A stretch of 64,000 nucleotides of DNA, taken from contig BTPG01000007.1 in NCBI GenBank assembly GCA_036245525.1, positions 162,882,847 to 162,946,846 on the forward strand, in the 5' to 3' direction. This DNA comes from Semisulcospira habei (Eukaryota; Mollusca; Gastropoda; Semisulcospiridae). The notes under the pieces are model-generated. The model did no database searches, had not been told where the DNA came from, and was given only the letters and a program-made list of their open reading frames with translations. A program made the position numbers and the translations under genes. Positions 20,464 through 30,086 of this stretch are shown piece after piece (the first letter of the stretch is position 1; each line of letters opens with the position of its first letter).

Positions 20464-21665
20464 GGGTGAAGAATCCCATCAATTACTGGTTGAAGTGATC
20501 TACTCCATGGCAGGCTTGGGTTGTGAAAATGTGTGTATGCAGCAGGTTATCAGTTACTTACTACTTACTTACGCCTGTCACCCCTACCCGGGTATAGGCC
20601 GTCGACGAGAGACCTCCAGCAACTCCTGTCCTGTGCTTCTCCTTCGATTCTACTCCAGGTGGTTCCCAGTCTCTTGATGTCTGCTTGGAGGTCTCGACGC
20701 CAGGAGTTTCTCGGCCTACCTCTTTTCCTCTTTCCCTGAGGGTTCCATGACAATGCCTGCCTAGTGATACTGGACAGGTTATCAGTATTGTCTTGAAACT
20801 AAGACTTCTCTTCCATTCTTTTCACAATCTGTATGAGTAGGTTTTCCATTGCCCCTGATGTGTAAGGAAAGAGCTCTTCTACATACAGAAGAGAAGAAGA
20901 GCAGTAAAGTCGTTCATTTTACAATATTCAAACTGCACAATTTATGTCGGCCCTTTTGTCCAGCATTTTTGTAAGATGTACTAAGAACATACACAATGGA
21001 CATTGCAAACTTTTAACCCTTCATTGCATGGAATAGGTCACTTTTAGGTGAACACTGTTTCGACTTCTACTTTTAGGGTTTATTTTTCTAAAAATAGGCT
21101 GTGGTCCATCTGGCCCACTCAGTCAAAATTCAATGGGCCAATTCAATGAGCAGTGGGTCAGTCATTCATCACCAAGGCCAGAAAAACTTTTAAGAAATGA
21201 AAAAAAGACAAAACACCCAGAGATTAAGTGGCATAGATCTAACAGGAAGACAATCCTTCTTTCGAAGGAAAAAGTTTTCTAAGAATTAGGTCGGCTTATA
21301 GAACGATGGTTCTCATTGGTCAAATAGTTAATGAGTGAAGCAATTGCAGGCTAGAATCTATGTTGAGTAGCGTGATGACCCCCGACATTCCTACAGCGAT
21401 CACAGCAAACGGCACCAATCGAATTGTCAGGGTATTATTTGCAGTTTCAGTCTAAGCCATTTGTGGTTAGCTGGTTTGTTTCTAGCATCGATTATAGAGT
21501 TGTGCAAGAAATAAACACATGGCTGGCGTGCGTGCACGTAAAAACGATGCGCCACGATGTTGCACACCCCAGACAAGCAATGGGCCAATATGAGACTCAG
21601 TGCGTCAGTGGGTGCGGGGCGCGTTCCAAAAATGAACCCTGTATTTTGTATCCTTTTGCTTTCAG

Positions 21666-21789
21666 GTACCACTCTCTGTTTTCTGACAGTGAGTTTCACT
21701 GTAAACATCAGGTGCATGTGCTGACAAGCAGCACAGTTTACCTGGCAGACATCTTGTACAACGAACATGCACTCTGCTACTTCATGGAG
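21666..21789 (+). CDS. AKAP10: AKAP10 exon (second RGS domain, start)
   Basis: The acceptor is TTGCTTTCAG|G and the donor is GAG|GTGAGA. The exon encodes YHSLFSDSEFHCKHQVHVLT followed by SSTVYLADILYNEHALCYFM. The TVYLADILY-E-AL-YF motif is the first helix pair of the second RGS domain in AKAP10. The leading G completes the Glu codon left by the previous exon, and the exon ends on a codon boundary. The + strand frame is open and in phase with both neighbours. Confidence 0.9.
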
Positions 21790-21802
21790 GTGAGAATTTA
21801 GC

Positions 21803-21863
21803 TCGGGAGCGCTTTTTGTCGAGGTGATTCCTGCAGGAATCGTCACGGCAAAAAGCACTGGTG
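21803..21863. repeat. Hairpin family B copy
   Basis: GCGCTTTTTGTCGAGGTGATTCC pairs, imperfectly, with the GGAATCGTCACGGCAAAAAGC arm. It starts 14 bp after the AKAP10 exon donor. A G-rich tract (about 22012-22058) follows in the same intron. Confidence 0.75.
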
Positions 21864-22084
21864 AGCAAAAGGTCCTCAAACTAATATTACCCTCTGTTGG
21901 CTGGTGCACAGTCATTCGTGGACCAGCTGAGGTCAACATCGGCAGTTTCTCCTTCAGCTGTTAAAATGTAGAAATGTTTTCCTGTGCAGAGGAAACATTA
22001 CTAAGTTTGTTTGGGGGGGGGGGGGGAGGGCAGGGGGGGGCGGGGGGGGGGGGGAGGGGTTGACTTAGGCACTTGGCAATCTGT

Positions 22085-22175
22085 GGTGAATGGCGCCAAG
22101 CCAATCTGGCATTACCCTTGAATTATCATGGTCGATTCATTCTTTGCTGTAGGGTGTTGGGGCTAAATGGGTTAA
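22085..22175. repeat. Palindrome family A, right half only
   Basis: It contains GCGCCAAGCCAATCTGGCAT, ACCCTTGAATTATCATGGTC and the end GGGGCTAAATGGGTTAA. Confidence 0.65.
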
Positions 22176-22188
22176 CAATTATTATGAA

Positions 22189-22267
22189 TGAACCCTTTGG
22201 CTGCCAGTAGTATTTTTTTGTCATGATGATTCCTGACAAAAAGCACTACCAACAGCCAAAGGGTTAA
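22189..22267. repeat. Hairpin family B copy with TTTGGCTG ends
   Basis: It starts GAACCCTTTGGCTGCC and ends GGCAGCC-type CAGCCAAAGGGTTAA. The core CATGATGATTCCTGACAAAAA has lost part of the return arm. It lies 36 bp upstream of the next AKAP10 exon. Confidence 0.75.
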
Positions 22268-22302
22268 TGGTGATGGTCAAATCTTTCCTTTCATCTGTGC
22301 AG

Positions 22303-22439
22303 TTCATGGAGCAGGAAAGTGCCAGTTATCTGATGCAGTTTTGGATGGCAGCGGATAACTTCCAGCAACAGTTGATTCAACAGCACAGCCATTATGATGG
22401 CATGCAAGCGCAGTCTGATGCCATGATTTTATATGACAG
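22303..22439 (+). CDS. AKAP10: AKAP10 exon (second RGS domain, middle)
   Basis: The acceptor is CATCTGTGCAG and the donor is GACAG|GTGAAC. The exon encodes FMEQESASYLMQFWMAADNF then QQQLIQQHSHYDGMQAQSDA and MILYDR. The LMQFW-AADNF motif and YDG-QAQ-DAMILYD are characteristic of AKAP10 across animals. The exon enters in phase 0 and leaves in phase 2. Confidence 0.93.
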
Positions 22440-22804
22440 GTGAACCTCGGTGTAATTGTAAGGTAGTGCCTGATTGCATTTAGCACCTTTCCAGGCACCA
22501 AGCTAATAAGGCTCATCCTGGGAACTATCCCAGTGAGCAAAAACTAGCAGGCCAACCTCTGGCGAGTGTTGGCCTGCACACGGTCTGTCCATCACCTTTG
22601 GATGTCTCTAGAAATATATTTACTCTGGAGGTTTCATTCTTTTTTAGGGCACTAGAGGGGCTGAACGAATGATGATAACAATGTTTTTTTTAATTGACAG
22701 TATACAATTAATGTAGCTTTTTTTGTGTTGTTTTTGTTTATTTGCTGCTGATTTATGTGTGATGAGATGTCCATTGAATATCAAGAACTTGGGCATCTTT
22801 ACAG

Positions 22805-22949
22805 ATTTTTCTCACTACAAGCAACCACACCCTTAGGATTCGAGGACAAGATCCGATTTGAAGTTGAAGGAAATATATGCCGTGAAGAGGGACCTTTACC
22901 TGACTGCTTCGCAAAACCACGCGATATTGTCCTACATACTATGGATAAG
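22805..22949 (+). CDS. AKAP10: AKAP10 exon (second RGS domain, end)
   Basis: The acceptor is CATCTTTACAG and the donor is AAG|GTATGT. The exon encodes FFSLQATTPLGFEDKIRFEV, EGNICREEGPLPDCFAKPRD and IVLHTMDKV. FSLQAT-PLGF-D and NICREGGPLP-CF are hallmark AKAP10 blocks. Phase matches both neighbouring exons. Confidence 0.93.
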
Positions 22950-23509
22950 GTATGTAGCCTCTTTTTCATGTCTATTTAATACTTTTGTCTTTGTGTATCT
23001 GTGATTCACTGAGTGAAAATAAACACTGTTCTCAAATCGGCTGAGCCAGCATTTAAAGGAGCGCAGAGTGTGGATGTAATGGGTTAAAGTTACCTGCTTC
23101 AGGCAAGAGAGGGTTGATAGTTCGCAATATCTGTTCTAGAAATGTTCTTAGTATGCCTTACAATAATGCTGGACAAAAGGGCTTGCTCATGAGGTTTGAA
23201 CATCATAAACTTGAGACTTTTCTGCTTTTTCCCTCTTGGTTGTCTGTAGGAGAGTTCCCCGTTATGCACATGGGGCAGTAGAAAACCTGTTACGTGTGCC
23301 TCTCACATTGATTGTGAAAAGAAGAGTAGCAATGTCTGAGTTGTAGCAAGACAACATTGATAACTGTTATATCAGTAAAGTTTAGCAATCAAAAGCCTGC
23401 CCTAGAGTTGTGGTAAAGTGCACAGCTTTCTATATCAACTTCAGCCCAGCATTTAAAAAAAAAGTTTCTTTTCAGCAGTGTAACTGTAAATGCTTGTTTA
23501 TTGTGGCAG

Positions 23510-23621
23510 GTGTATTTCCCACGGTACATGTGCAGTGACATCTACTACCGCTACCTGTCTGATCTGATCAACACAGTGCAGATATCACAGGACCTCCCTG
23601 TTAAGAAACACAAGAGACAAG
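23510..23621 (+). CDS. AKAP10: AKAP10 exon (C-terminal end of RGS domain)
   Basis: The acceptor is TTATTGTGGCAG and the donor is CAAG|GTCGGT. The exon encodes VYFPRYMCSDIYYRYLSDLI, NTVQISQDLPVKKHKRQ. It matches the final RGS helix region (V-F-P-F--S-LYYKYL-DLI) of AKAP10. It leaves in phase 1. The following intron is about 8 kb and hosts DIRS copy 4. Confidence 0.92.
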
Positions 23622-23681
23622 GTCGGTTTTATTTAGCACCCATTTGGACCCATTCACAGAAGAACTTATATGATCCATCTG

Positions 23682-23746
23682 CAAGAGACATAGATCCTCA
23701 TGAGCCCCTGCATTTGCGGTAGCTCATGAGGATCTATGCCTCTTGC
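23682..23746. repeat. Hairpin family C copy
   Basis: GCAAGAGACATAGATCCTCA pairs with TGAGGATCTATGCCTCTTGC around a short CCCCTGCATTTGCGG loop. Confidence 0.85.
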
Positions 23747-23938
23747 TGACACCACTTTGTATCCTACAAACAATTAATGTACAACAAAACAGTTTTAGCC
23801 TGTGTGCATTATGTTACATGTGACATTGTAATATTAATAGTTGCTGCTCTACAGCTATAGTTGTATTATTAGTATTATGTTTGCTTTTGCAGTGAGATGG
23901 CCATAGGCGCCGGCTCAGTGTTTGAGACAGATAAATGT

Positions 23939-24150
23939 TTTGTTTTCTCAAAATACATTCCCGATGACATTACTATATGGAATATCTACTTAGCTTATAT
24001 AATTTCAGCCTAAGAACCTGTTGTGTTTCTACACAACCAGGAAGGCAACTCATGGGACTGTAACCAGGGCCGCGAGTAGCTTCCCGTGCCTGCCTATCCA
24101 GTCACGTGTCATGTGGTGTCACGCCAGTCGTTTTACTTGGCTTACAGTGA
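23939..24150. repeat. DIRS copy 4 left inverted terminal repeat
   Basis: It is inverted relative to 29945-30092 plus 31457-31536. For example, CCTGTTGTGTTTCTACACAA is matched by TTGTGTAGGAACACAACAGG. Confidence 0.8.
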
Positions 24151-24531
24151 ACAGATGTGTTCTAGCCTACAGGACCTTGACTGTGTATGGTGTGGCCGGT
24201 TCTTAAAGGGCCGGTCGTCTTGGATTATGTGTTCCTTTGGATTATGTTCTGGGGGTTTCCTGGTGTTTGGATTACTTGTGGTTGGATTGCTTTTGGTTGG
24301 AATACTGATGGTGCCTTCCTTCTGGGACTTTGTGAGTGCAGTGGTTCGGGGTTGGTGTGCTCGGGACGTCCCGCCCGTCACCCTGTGGGTTGTTTGGAGC
24401 TTCCCCCCGCCCCCGCTACCGCTACCTTGGAAAGGTAAGGCCACGGTCTAGGCCCATGTGACAGGCCGTCGGGCACGGCGCCAGCCTCAACCGTGAATCT
24501 TTGAGTTCGCTCGTCACAGTTCGCGTTTCGC

Positions 24532-25590
24532 TTGTATTCGTTCGCGGGCCCTACGGGTCCTCGCGCCCGGTCGCCTTTCACGTTTGATGTGTGTTGCAGC
24601 TGCCAAGTTCGCACCTGCTTACGTTGCGGCGACATCCACAAGGTCTGCCTCCCCTGCGCTGGCTGTGCCTCCGGCCACCTGTGCGATGTGTGCTCCACCT
24701 GGCCTGAGGGCCGTTGGTCGCAGCTGTGGAGTTTCTACCGCCACGAGCGCCCGACAACGGCAGTTGACCGTCCGTCTGCCATGGCGCCCCCAACCTTGCC
24801 AGGTGAAGTGACTAGACGCGTTCACTCGGAGCTTGGGGAGAGATCATCAAGTCGGGCCCGTAACAATGCTGCAGGTCCCAAGGCCTCGTCGTCCATTGTA
24901 CCTGCTCGGACCCAGCATGCCCGCTCCTCGGAGGAGCCTTCCTCACCGAGGTCCGTTCGCCAGTTCCCCGCACTGCGGATACGGATCCCGTTAGCAAGGA
25001 CAAGCCTGCGCACTCCCACCGGGAGGTTAACCGACAACAAGCCTTCCTCACTGAGATCCGCTAGCATGGATCCCGCACTGCGGACGCTGATACTTTGGGC
25101 TCCGACGCTTCAGATAGGGACGAGCCCGCTCCCTCCCACAAGGGGGAAGCATGGCAGTGAGCCTTCCTCACTGAGGTCCGCTCGCAGCGACCTTCGTTGC
25201 TACGTCCCAGGACACAGGACATGCCATACAGATCGGCGAGACGTTAGGACCCCCGTGCACCACCGCTCGCTGGATGGGACCCCTACGAAGGACCGAGATA
25301 TGCGACACAGCCCCCGGCCCTCCTCGTCCTCTTCTCACTCCGTGGCTTCGCGTGACTTGAGACCGTGCCCGCCTTCGCTCTCGTCCCGGCCCGCCTTCCC
25401 GCGTCGGTCCCACCGGCCCTCCCCTCCCTCTGCTAGGTGCACTGGTAGGAGCTCGCCTGATCGTTCCTCACAGCTACGCTCTCCCCGTCGCTCGCGCTCC
25501 CCCCGGGATCGGCGGCCAGCACGCTCCAGTGCTGCTTTGCCCTGTCGTCCCTCAAGGCATGCGTCATTCTGCGACTCACCCGGTAGATGA
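24532..25590 (+). CDS. DIRS copy 4 gag-like protein with Cys-rich N-terminus
   Basis: The 352-codon open frame is rich in Arg, Ser and Pro. Near its start is a Cys cluster: CCSCQVRTCLRCGDIHKVCL, then PCAGCASGHLCDVCSTWPEG and RWSQLWSFYRHERP. The same motif occurs in copy 5, which suggests a zinc-binding gag N-terminus. From about residue 130 on, repeats of EEPSSPRS and LRIRIPLARTSL type appear; these are the source of the array at 27640-28640. The frame closes near 25588, and gag continues in other frames to about 26470 (LVRRIEDAWHPS, PLLGDLLTLAVAAN). Confidence 0.55.
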   Translation: MYSFAGPTGPRARSPFTFDVCCSCQVRTCLRCGDIHKVCLPCAGCASGHLCDVCSTWPEGRWSQLWSFYRHERPTTAVDRPSAMAPPTLPGEVTRRVHSELGERSSSRARNNAAGPKASSSIVPARTQHARSSEEPSSPRSVRQFPALRIRIPLARTSLRTPTGRLTDNKPSSLRSASMDPALRTLILWAPTLQIGTSPLPPTRGKHGSEPSSLRSARSDLRCYVPGHRTCHTDRRDVRTPVHHRSLDGTPTKDRDMRHSPRPSSSSSHSVASRDLRPCPPSLSSRPAFPRRSHRPSPPSARCTGRSSPDRSSQLRSPRRSRSPRDRRPARSSAALPCRPSRHASFCDSPGR

Positions 25591-26784
25591 CGACAGAGCT
25601 CCCGGAGTCCTCCTATGAGTAGGTCCCCCAGCCTCGGACGTCGCGACATGACCAGCGAGACCCCTCGCTCCCTTGCCTCCCCTCAAGACGGCTCCCGGCT
25701 TCCCCGCTGCTCGGTAGATTGTGACGCCCTGAGTCTGCAGCCCGATGACTCCATCTCCGCTCTCCTCGGCGTGGACAGTAAGTCTTCCTCGCCCCACTCG
25801 CGCTGTCCTGCCAACCCTCGCGGCCCGCTCCGGTCTGAGGGCGGAGACTCTTCATTCCCTGGATGAAGCGGCTCCTCTTTTGCAGCGTGACTCCCTGCCA
25901 AGGCCTGCCCCCCCCCCCCCCCCCCCAATCCCCCCTTAAGAGGAAGAGCTCAGCCTTTTTCGACGCCGACTGTCAAGGCATGAGGATGACGACGCCTCCC
26001 TAGCCCCTGGGCTTTAGAATCTTGCTGACGCCTTATCCGCGCATCCGCTACAGCGCTCTATGCGCGAGGCCGTCTTCTTCTCCGACAGTAAGTGGCTGGT
26101 TGGCCTGGACTTCACCTTCTGTCAGGACTGGTATGCAGGACTTTCCCAGGCTTTCTCCTGTCCCCTTCGCTAGGGAGATCCTCCGGTGCTTCTGTTGACA
26201 GGCAGAACAGGACAGGCACAGCATTACGTTCCCCCGGCTTGGACATGACGGCGTCCCTGGTTCGCAACGCCTTGGCTTGCTCGGGTTTCTGGGAGCTTCT
26301 TACTCAAGCGTTGGTCCGTCGCATCGAGGACGCCTGGCACCCGTCCTTTTCGCCCCTGTTGGGAGACCTCCTCACTCTTGCGGTGGCAGCTAATTGAGCA
26401 GCGTATCTCTGTCAGCGCCATGGCCGCCGCCTTGAATTGTGACGGGAGGCCCTACTTCAGACCTGTCATGGCCTCACTCCGGAGGTGCAGTCGCAGCGTC
26501 GTCGCGCTCCCCTTCCTGGCCCCCGCCTGACAGTCGGTGAAGGAAGCAAGGAAGGACGTCTGGCCCAGCAGCGCCACTCTTCCCCGCTTGCAGGCAGCCC
26601 GCAAGGCTGTGGGTCGCACCCTGCGGTCCGGCAGACCCTCCTCCCTCCTCCCCGCCTCTAGCCCCTAGGCCCCTACCTGTGCCCCTGACTTCGGCCAATC
26701 ACCTTTCTATCTCCGCCGACGCTGCAACGCTCTACCTTGTAGCCCGAGATGCCGATCGATCAGCTCTAGCCGTCATTCTGCGCG

Positions 26785-27480
26785 GTGAGGTCACCGCTAC
26801 TGCAGAAGGCCGCCATGCAGGTAGTCTCGCATCACAATTCCCCAACCTTCTACACCCGCCTCTGCGTGGTTACCAAGCTGGGCGGTAAGTGGCGACCTGT
26901 CATCGTTCTCTCGACATTGACAGATACTTCGCAGCCCCGACTTTTCGCATGGAAACAGCAGGGCCCTCAAGGCTGCCGTGCAGGCCAGGGATTTTGCCGT
27001 CGGTCGGGACCTGTCGGACGCGTATCTTCACGTCACCATGTGCCACGACTCCATACAGGGCCTGTGCTTCGCCTTTGTCGGCGTGGTTTACCAGTTTCGG
27101 GCCCTCCCCGTCAGCCTCAACCTCAGCCCTTGGGTCTTCGCCCGCATCATGGACGCTGTCATTGCCAAGGCTGGACAGTCGTCCTCCAGTCCGATCGCGT
27201 ACTATTAGGCGACATCCTTTTGAGGAACCAGTCGGACGCCACGCTAGTGATGGACAGGGAGACTCTCCTCCCGTGGTGAATGCAGCTAGGCTTCCTGGTC
27301 AACGCAGGCTTCGTGGACCTCACTCCTTCCTGCCAGTTTGGACACCTAGGCATGGAATTTCCGACCGATCTCAACAGGGTGGGACTCCCAGAGCCGCGGA
27401 TCCAGAAGCTGGCTGCCCTGGCCTGCCAGCGGGACCAAGACGATGCAGTTCCCACCAGACTTGGCTCCAGCTCCTCCGCC
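26785..27480 (+). pseudogene. DIRS copy 4 reverse transcriptase, broken
   Basis: Near 26860-26925 is TKLGGKWRPVIVLSTLTD, followed by VGRDLSDAYLHVTM, FRALPVSLNLSPWVFARIMD and, at 27200, a garbled catalytic box: the frame reads ...YY-stop where YLDD is expected. GFLVNAGFVDLTPSCQFGHL and MEFPTDLNRVGLPEPRIQKL follow. Stops and frame changes exclude function. Confidence 0.75.
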
Positions 27481-27639
27481 TGAGGAATGCAGCGGCAGCC
27501 CCCCTGCTGCTCAGTCGTCTGAATCCCGGCCTCTCCAGCTGCATCTCCTTCCCCACTGGCGTCCGTCCTCCGGCGTTGTCATTGCTCCGATACCGGTTAC
27601 TCCGTTGCTTCTGTATGTCGGAGGCCACCGTGGAGGTCT

Positions 27640-28640
27640 GCTCGACTGCTCCCCGCACTGCAGATTCTGTTGCTTGTTCACCTTACAGCGAGTCTCCTCA
27701 TCGAGGCCCACTCGACTATACCCCGCACCGCGGATACTGAGACTATGGACGTCCTACTATGAGCCTTCCTCACTGAGGTCCGCTCGACTGTACACCGCAC
27801 TGCAGTACGGAGGCCTTACGCCAGGATAAGACTGCTTACTCCTGCCGGGAGATTGGCTGGCAACGAGCCTTCCTCATCGAGATCTGCTCAACTGTACACC
27901 GCACGGCGGATACGGATGCATTACGCAAGGATACGCTTGCTTGCTCCCACCAGGAGTTTGACCAGTAACGAGCCTTCCTCATCGAGGTCCACTCGACTGT
28001 ACACCGCACTGCGGATACTGCGGCTACGGACACCCTACAGCGAGCCTTCCTCACTGAGGTTCGCTCGGCTGTACACCGCACTGCGGATACGGATGCCTTA
28101 TGCAAGGATAAGCCTGCTTACTCCCACCAGGAGATTGACCGGCAAAGAGCCTTCGTCTTCGAGGTTCGCTCAACTGTACCCCGCACTGCACATGTGGATG
28201 CTATGGACACCCTACAGCGGACCTTCCTCATCGGAGTCTGCTCGACTGTACACCGCACTGCGGATACTGTTGCTACGGGAGCACTACAGCGAGCCTTATC
28301 TCTGAGGTCCGCCCGACTGTACCCCGCACGGCAGATGCGGATGCTTGGATGCCCTACTGTGAGGATTGGGACGCCTTAAAGTGAGCCTTCCTCATTGAGG
28401 TCCGCTCGACTGTACTCTGCTCGGCGGAGGCTGTTGCTACAGACGCCTTACGCAAGGACATTGCCCGCTCACACCCACTGGGAGGTTAGCCGGCAGCAAG
28501 TCTGCCTCTTTGAGGCCCACTCGCTTCGATTACGCACTGCAGCTATGGTTGCACTGGGCTCTGAGCTATATCGGAGGGACAAGCTGGTGCACTTCTTCGG
28601 GAGGCCAGTCAGCAGGGAGCCAGCCTCTTCGAGGTCTGCC
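27640..28640 (+). repeat. Tandem array of about 72- and 105-bp gag-like units
   Basis: At least nine units begin with GAGCCTTCCTC and contain TCGACTGTACACCGCACTGC. Short units (about 72 bp) end with ACACCCTACAGC. Long units (about 105 bp) add GCAAGGATAAGCCTGCTTAC and CACCAGGAG-TTGACC. The same units occur in gag at 24930-25190. The array lies where RNase H and the next domain should be. Confidence 0.8.
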
Positions 28641-28669
28641 TACAGCGACCTTCGTCTCTCCATCCTAGG

Positions 28670-29660
28670 ATGATTGGCAGTCCGGACAGATCGCTCCATG
28701 ACAGGAGCCCCGTCTTCTTCCGCTCGCTGGACAGGACCACTAGGAAGGGGCGAGTACTTCAGTTCTGGTACGGTGACCAGCACCTCCCACCCAACGAACT
28801 GGCTAACCCTCAGCTCGCCGAGTGCTGCCTCCAGCTCTTCGGCGACCAGGCTTTGGCTCCCGCACATAGGGGCTTCCTCTCCACGAGTGCGGATGCTTTT
28901 GCCACTTCGGCAGGCCGGCCTCCGGCGAATGCAAGCCCTCGCCGACCTTATGGCCCCTTGGCCGCCAGCACCGGTTCCCTGCTGGCTGATGCCATGCTGG
29001 GATCTACCCGGGATACTTATGAGGCGGAATGCAGACCATTCGAACTGCTCCCCTGGGACCGGTTTGCCAACTTACCCGGGAGATCTGCTTCCTCCCGGCC
29101 CTCGCCATGGCGACCCGAGTAAGCGAGTTACACGCATTCTCAGCGCGCCCAACCTGCCTGCACTTCAGGACGGATGGCGCCGGGTAGCTCCTCACTGTCC
29201 CTCCTTTCCTCGCCAGACTAGGTCTCCCTTGACCGTGCCCCAGGGGATCACCATACGGCCGCTGAAAGGAGTGCACCTTCCCCGGGAGACCAGGCAGCAA
29301 GATCCAGTGCACACCCTGCGTGTTTTCTACGCCAGTCCAAGCCCGTCTGGTGGGGACGGTCTCGCCTCTCTCGGCCATTATTAGCCCCAGGCAGAACTGA
29401 CTTTACAGCCCAGAAGATTCCTCCTGGCTACGCTGTGTCATGTGGTCCGCCTACCAGGACCTCTCCCCGGGGGAAGACGAGAGGCTACGGATCCACGCGC
29501 ACAAGGTTAGAGCCTTTGCCACTTGCGTCACCTTCGACCGCATCTGTGCCGTCAGTGATTCCTGGCAGCTGGGCACGGGCGGGCAGTTCAACCTTCGCCC
29601 GCTTCTACCTTCGGGATCTAGCTGGCCAGTGAGACAACCTCGCTCTGGAGGGTGACAGCC
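28670..29660 (+). pseudogene. DIRS copy 4 tyrosine recombinase, broken
   Basis: The first 50 or so residues are missing because the array replaces them. Fragments read TRKGRVLQFWYGDQHLPP and LANPQLAECCLQLF. Near 29110 is MATRVSELHAFSA (catalytic Arg). In the 29440 frame is HAHKVRAFATCVTFDRICAV with an HxxR box. In another frame is NLRPLLPSG where copies 2 and 3 have FARFYLRDL, the latter readable at 29591-29632. It is split across at least three frames. Confidence 0.7.
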
Positions 29661-29804
29661 CTGTGGTGCAACACTCCCTCCCGGCGCCGAAGGCGCCATT
29701 GGTTTACTTAGCTGAAATTGTCGGTAGGTTGCTCTTAGGAGGGCGGGGCTGCTAGGCCCTTACACAGTCTGTATTAGTTGGGCAGCACCCGCCTCCTTTT
29801 TGTA

Positions 29805-29910
29805 ATTCTTCCATATTAGTAATGTCATCGGGAATGTATTTTGAGAAAACAAATGAATATTTTCTCTAAAATGTATTTTTTCGAAAAATACTTACCGATG
29901 ACATTACTCG
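29805..29910. repeat. DIRS copy 4 internal complementary region
   Basis: It combines GGGAATGTATTTTGAGAAAAC, the complement of this copy's own left end including the unusual CATTCCCG, with the complement of the right outer tail. Confidence 0.85.
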
Positions 29911-29944
29911 GAGGACCCTCCCACCTGCCCCGCTTGCCGCTGGT

Positions 29945-30086
29945 AAGCTAAGCATTTCCGACTGGCGTGACACCATGTGACACGTGACCAGATGGGCAGG
30001 CACGGGAAGCTACTCGCGGCCCTGGTTACAGTCCCCTGAGTTGCCTTCCTGGTTGTGTAGGAACACAACAGGTTCTTAGGCTGAAA
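29945..30086. repeat. DIRS copy 4 right inverted terminal repeat, inner part
   Basis: It is inverted relative to the left repeat and continues at 31457-31536 after the LINE insertion. Confidence 0.75.

Larger units (their letters stand above)
19293..21665. other. AKAP10 intron with palindromic short repeats
   Basis: No coding exon is recognisable. The region holds a fold-back near 19600-19680 (GCGCCATCAAGTGCCAAGCT). A half-copy of the TTAACCC palindrome family is at 20244-20381 and a GATTCCTGTAGGAATC hairpin at 20386-20463. A block at 20820-21020 recurs near 50360-50505 and, inverted, near 23110-23190. Confidence 0.6.

Noticed and set aside
21424..21801. 125-codon ORF as a separate gene
   Set aside because: Only 21666-21789 is coding, as an AKAP10 exon; the rest is intron in the same open frame by chance.
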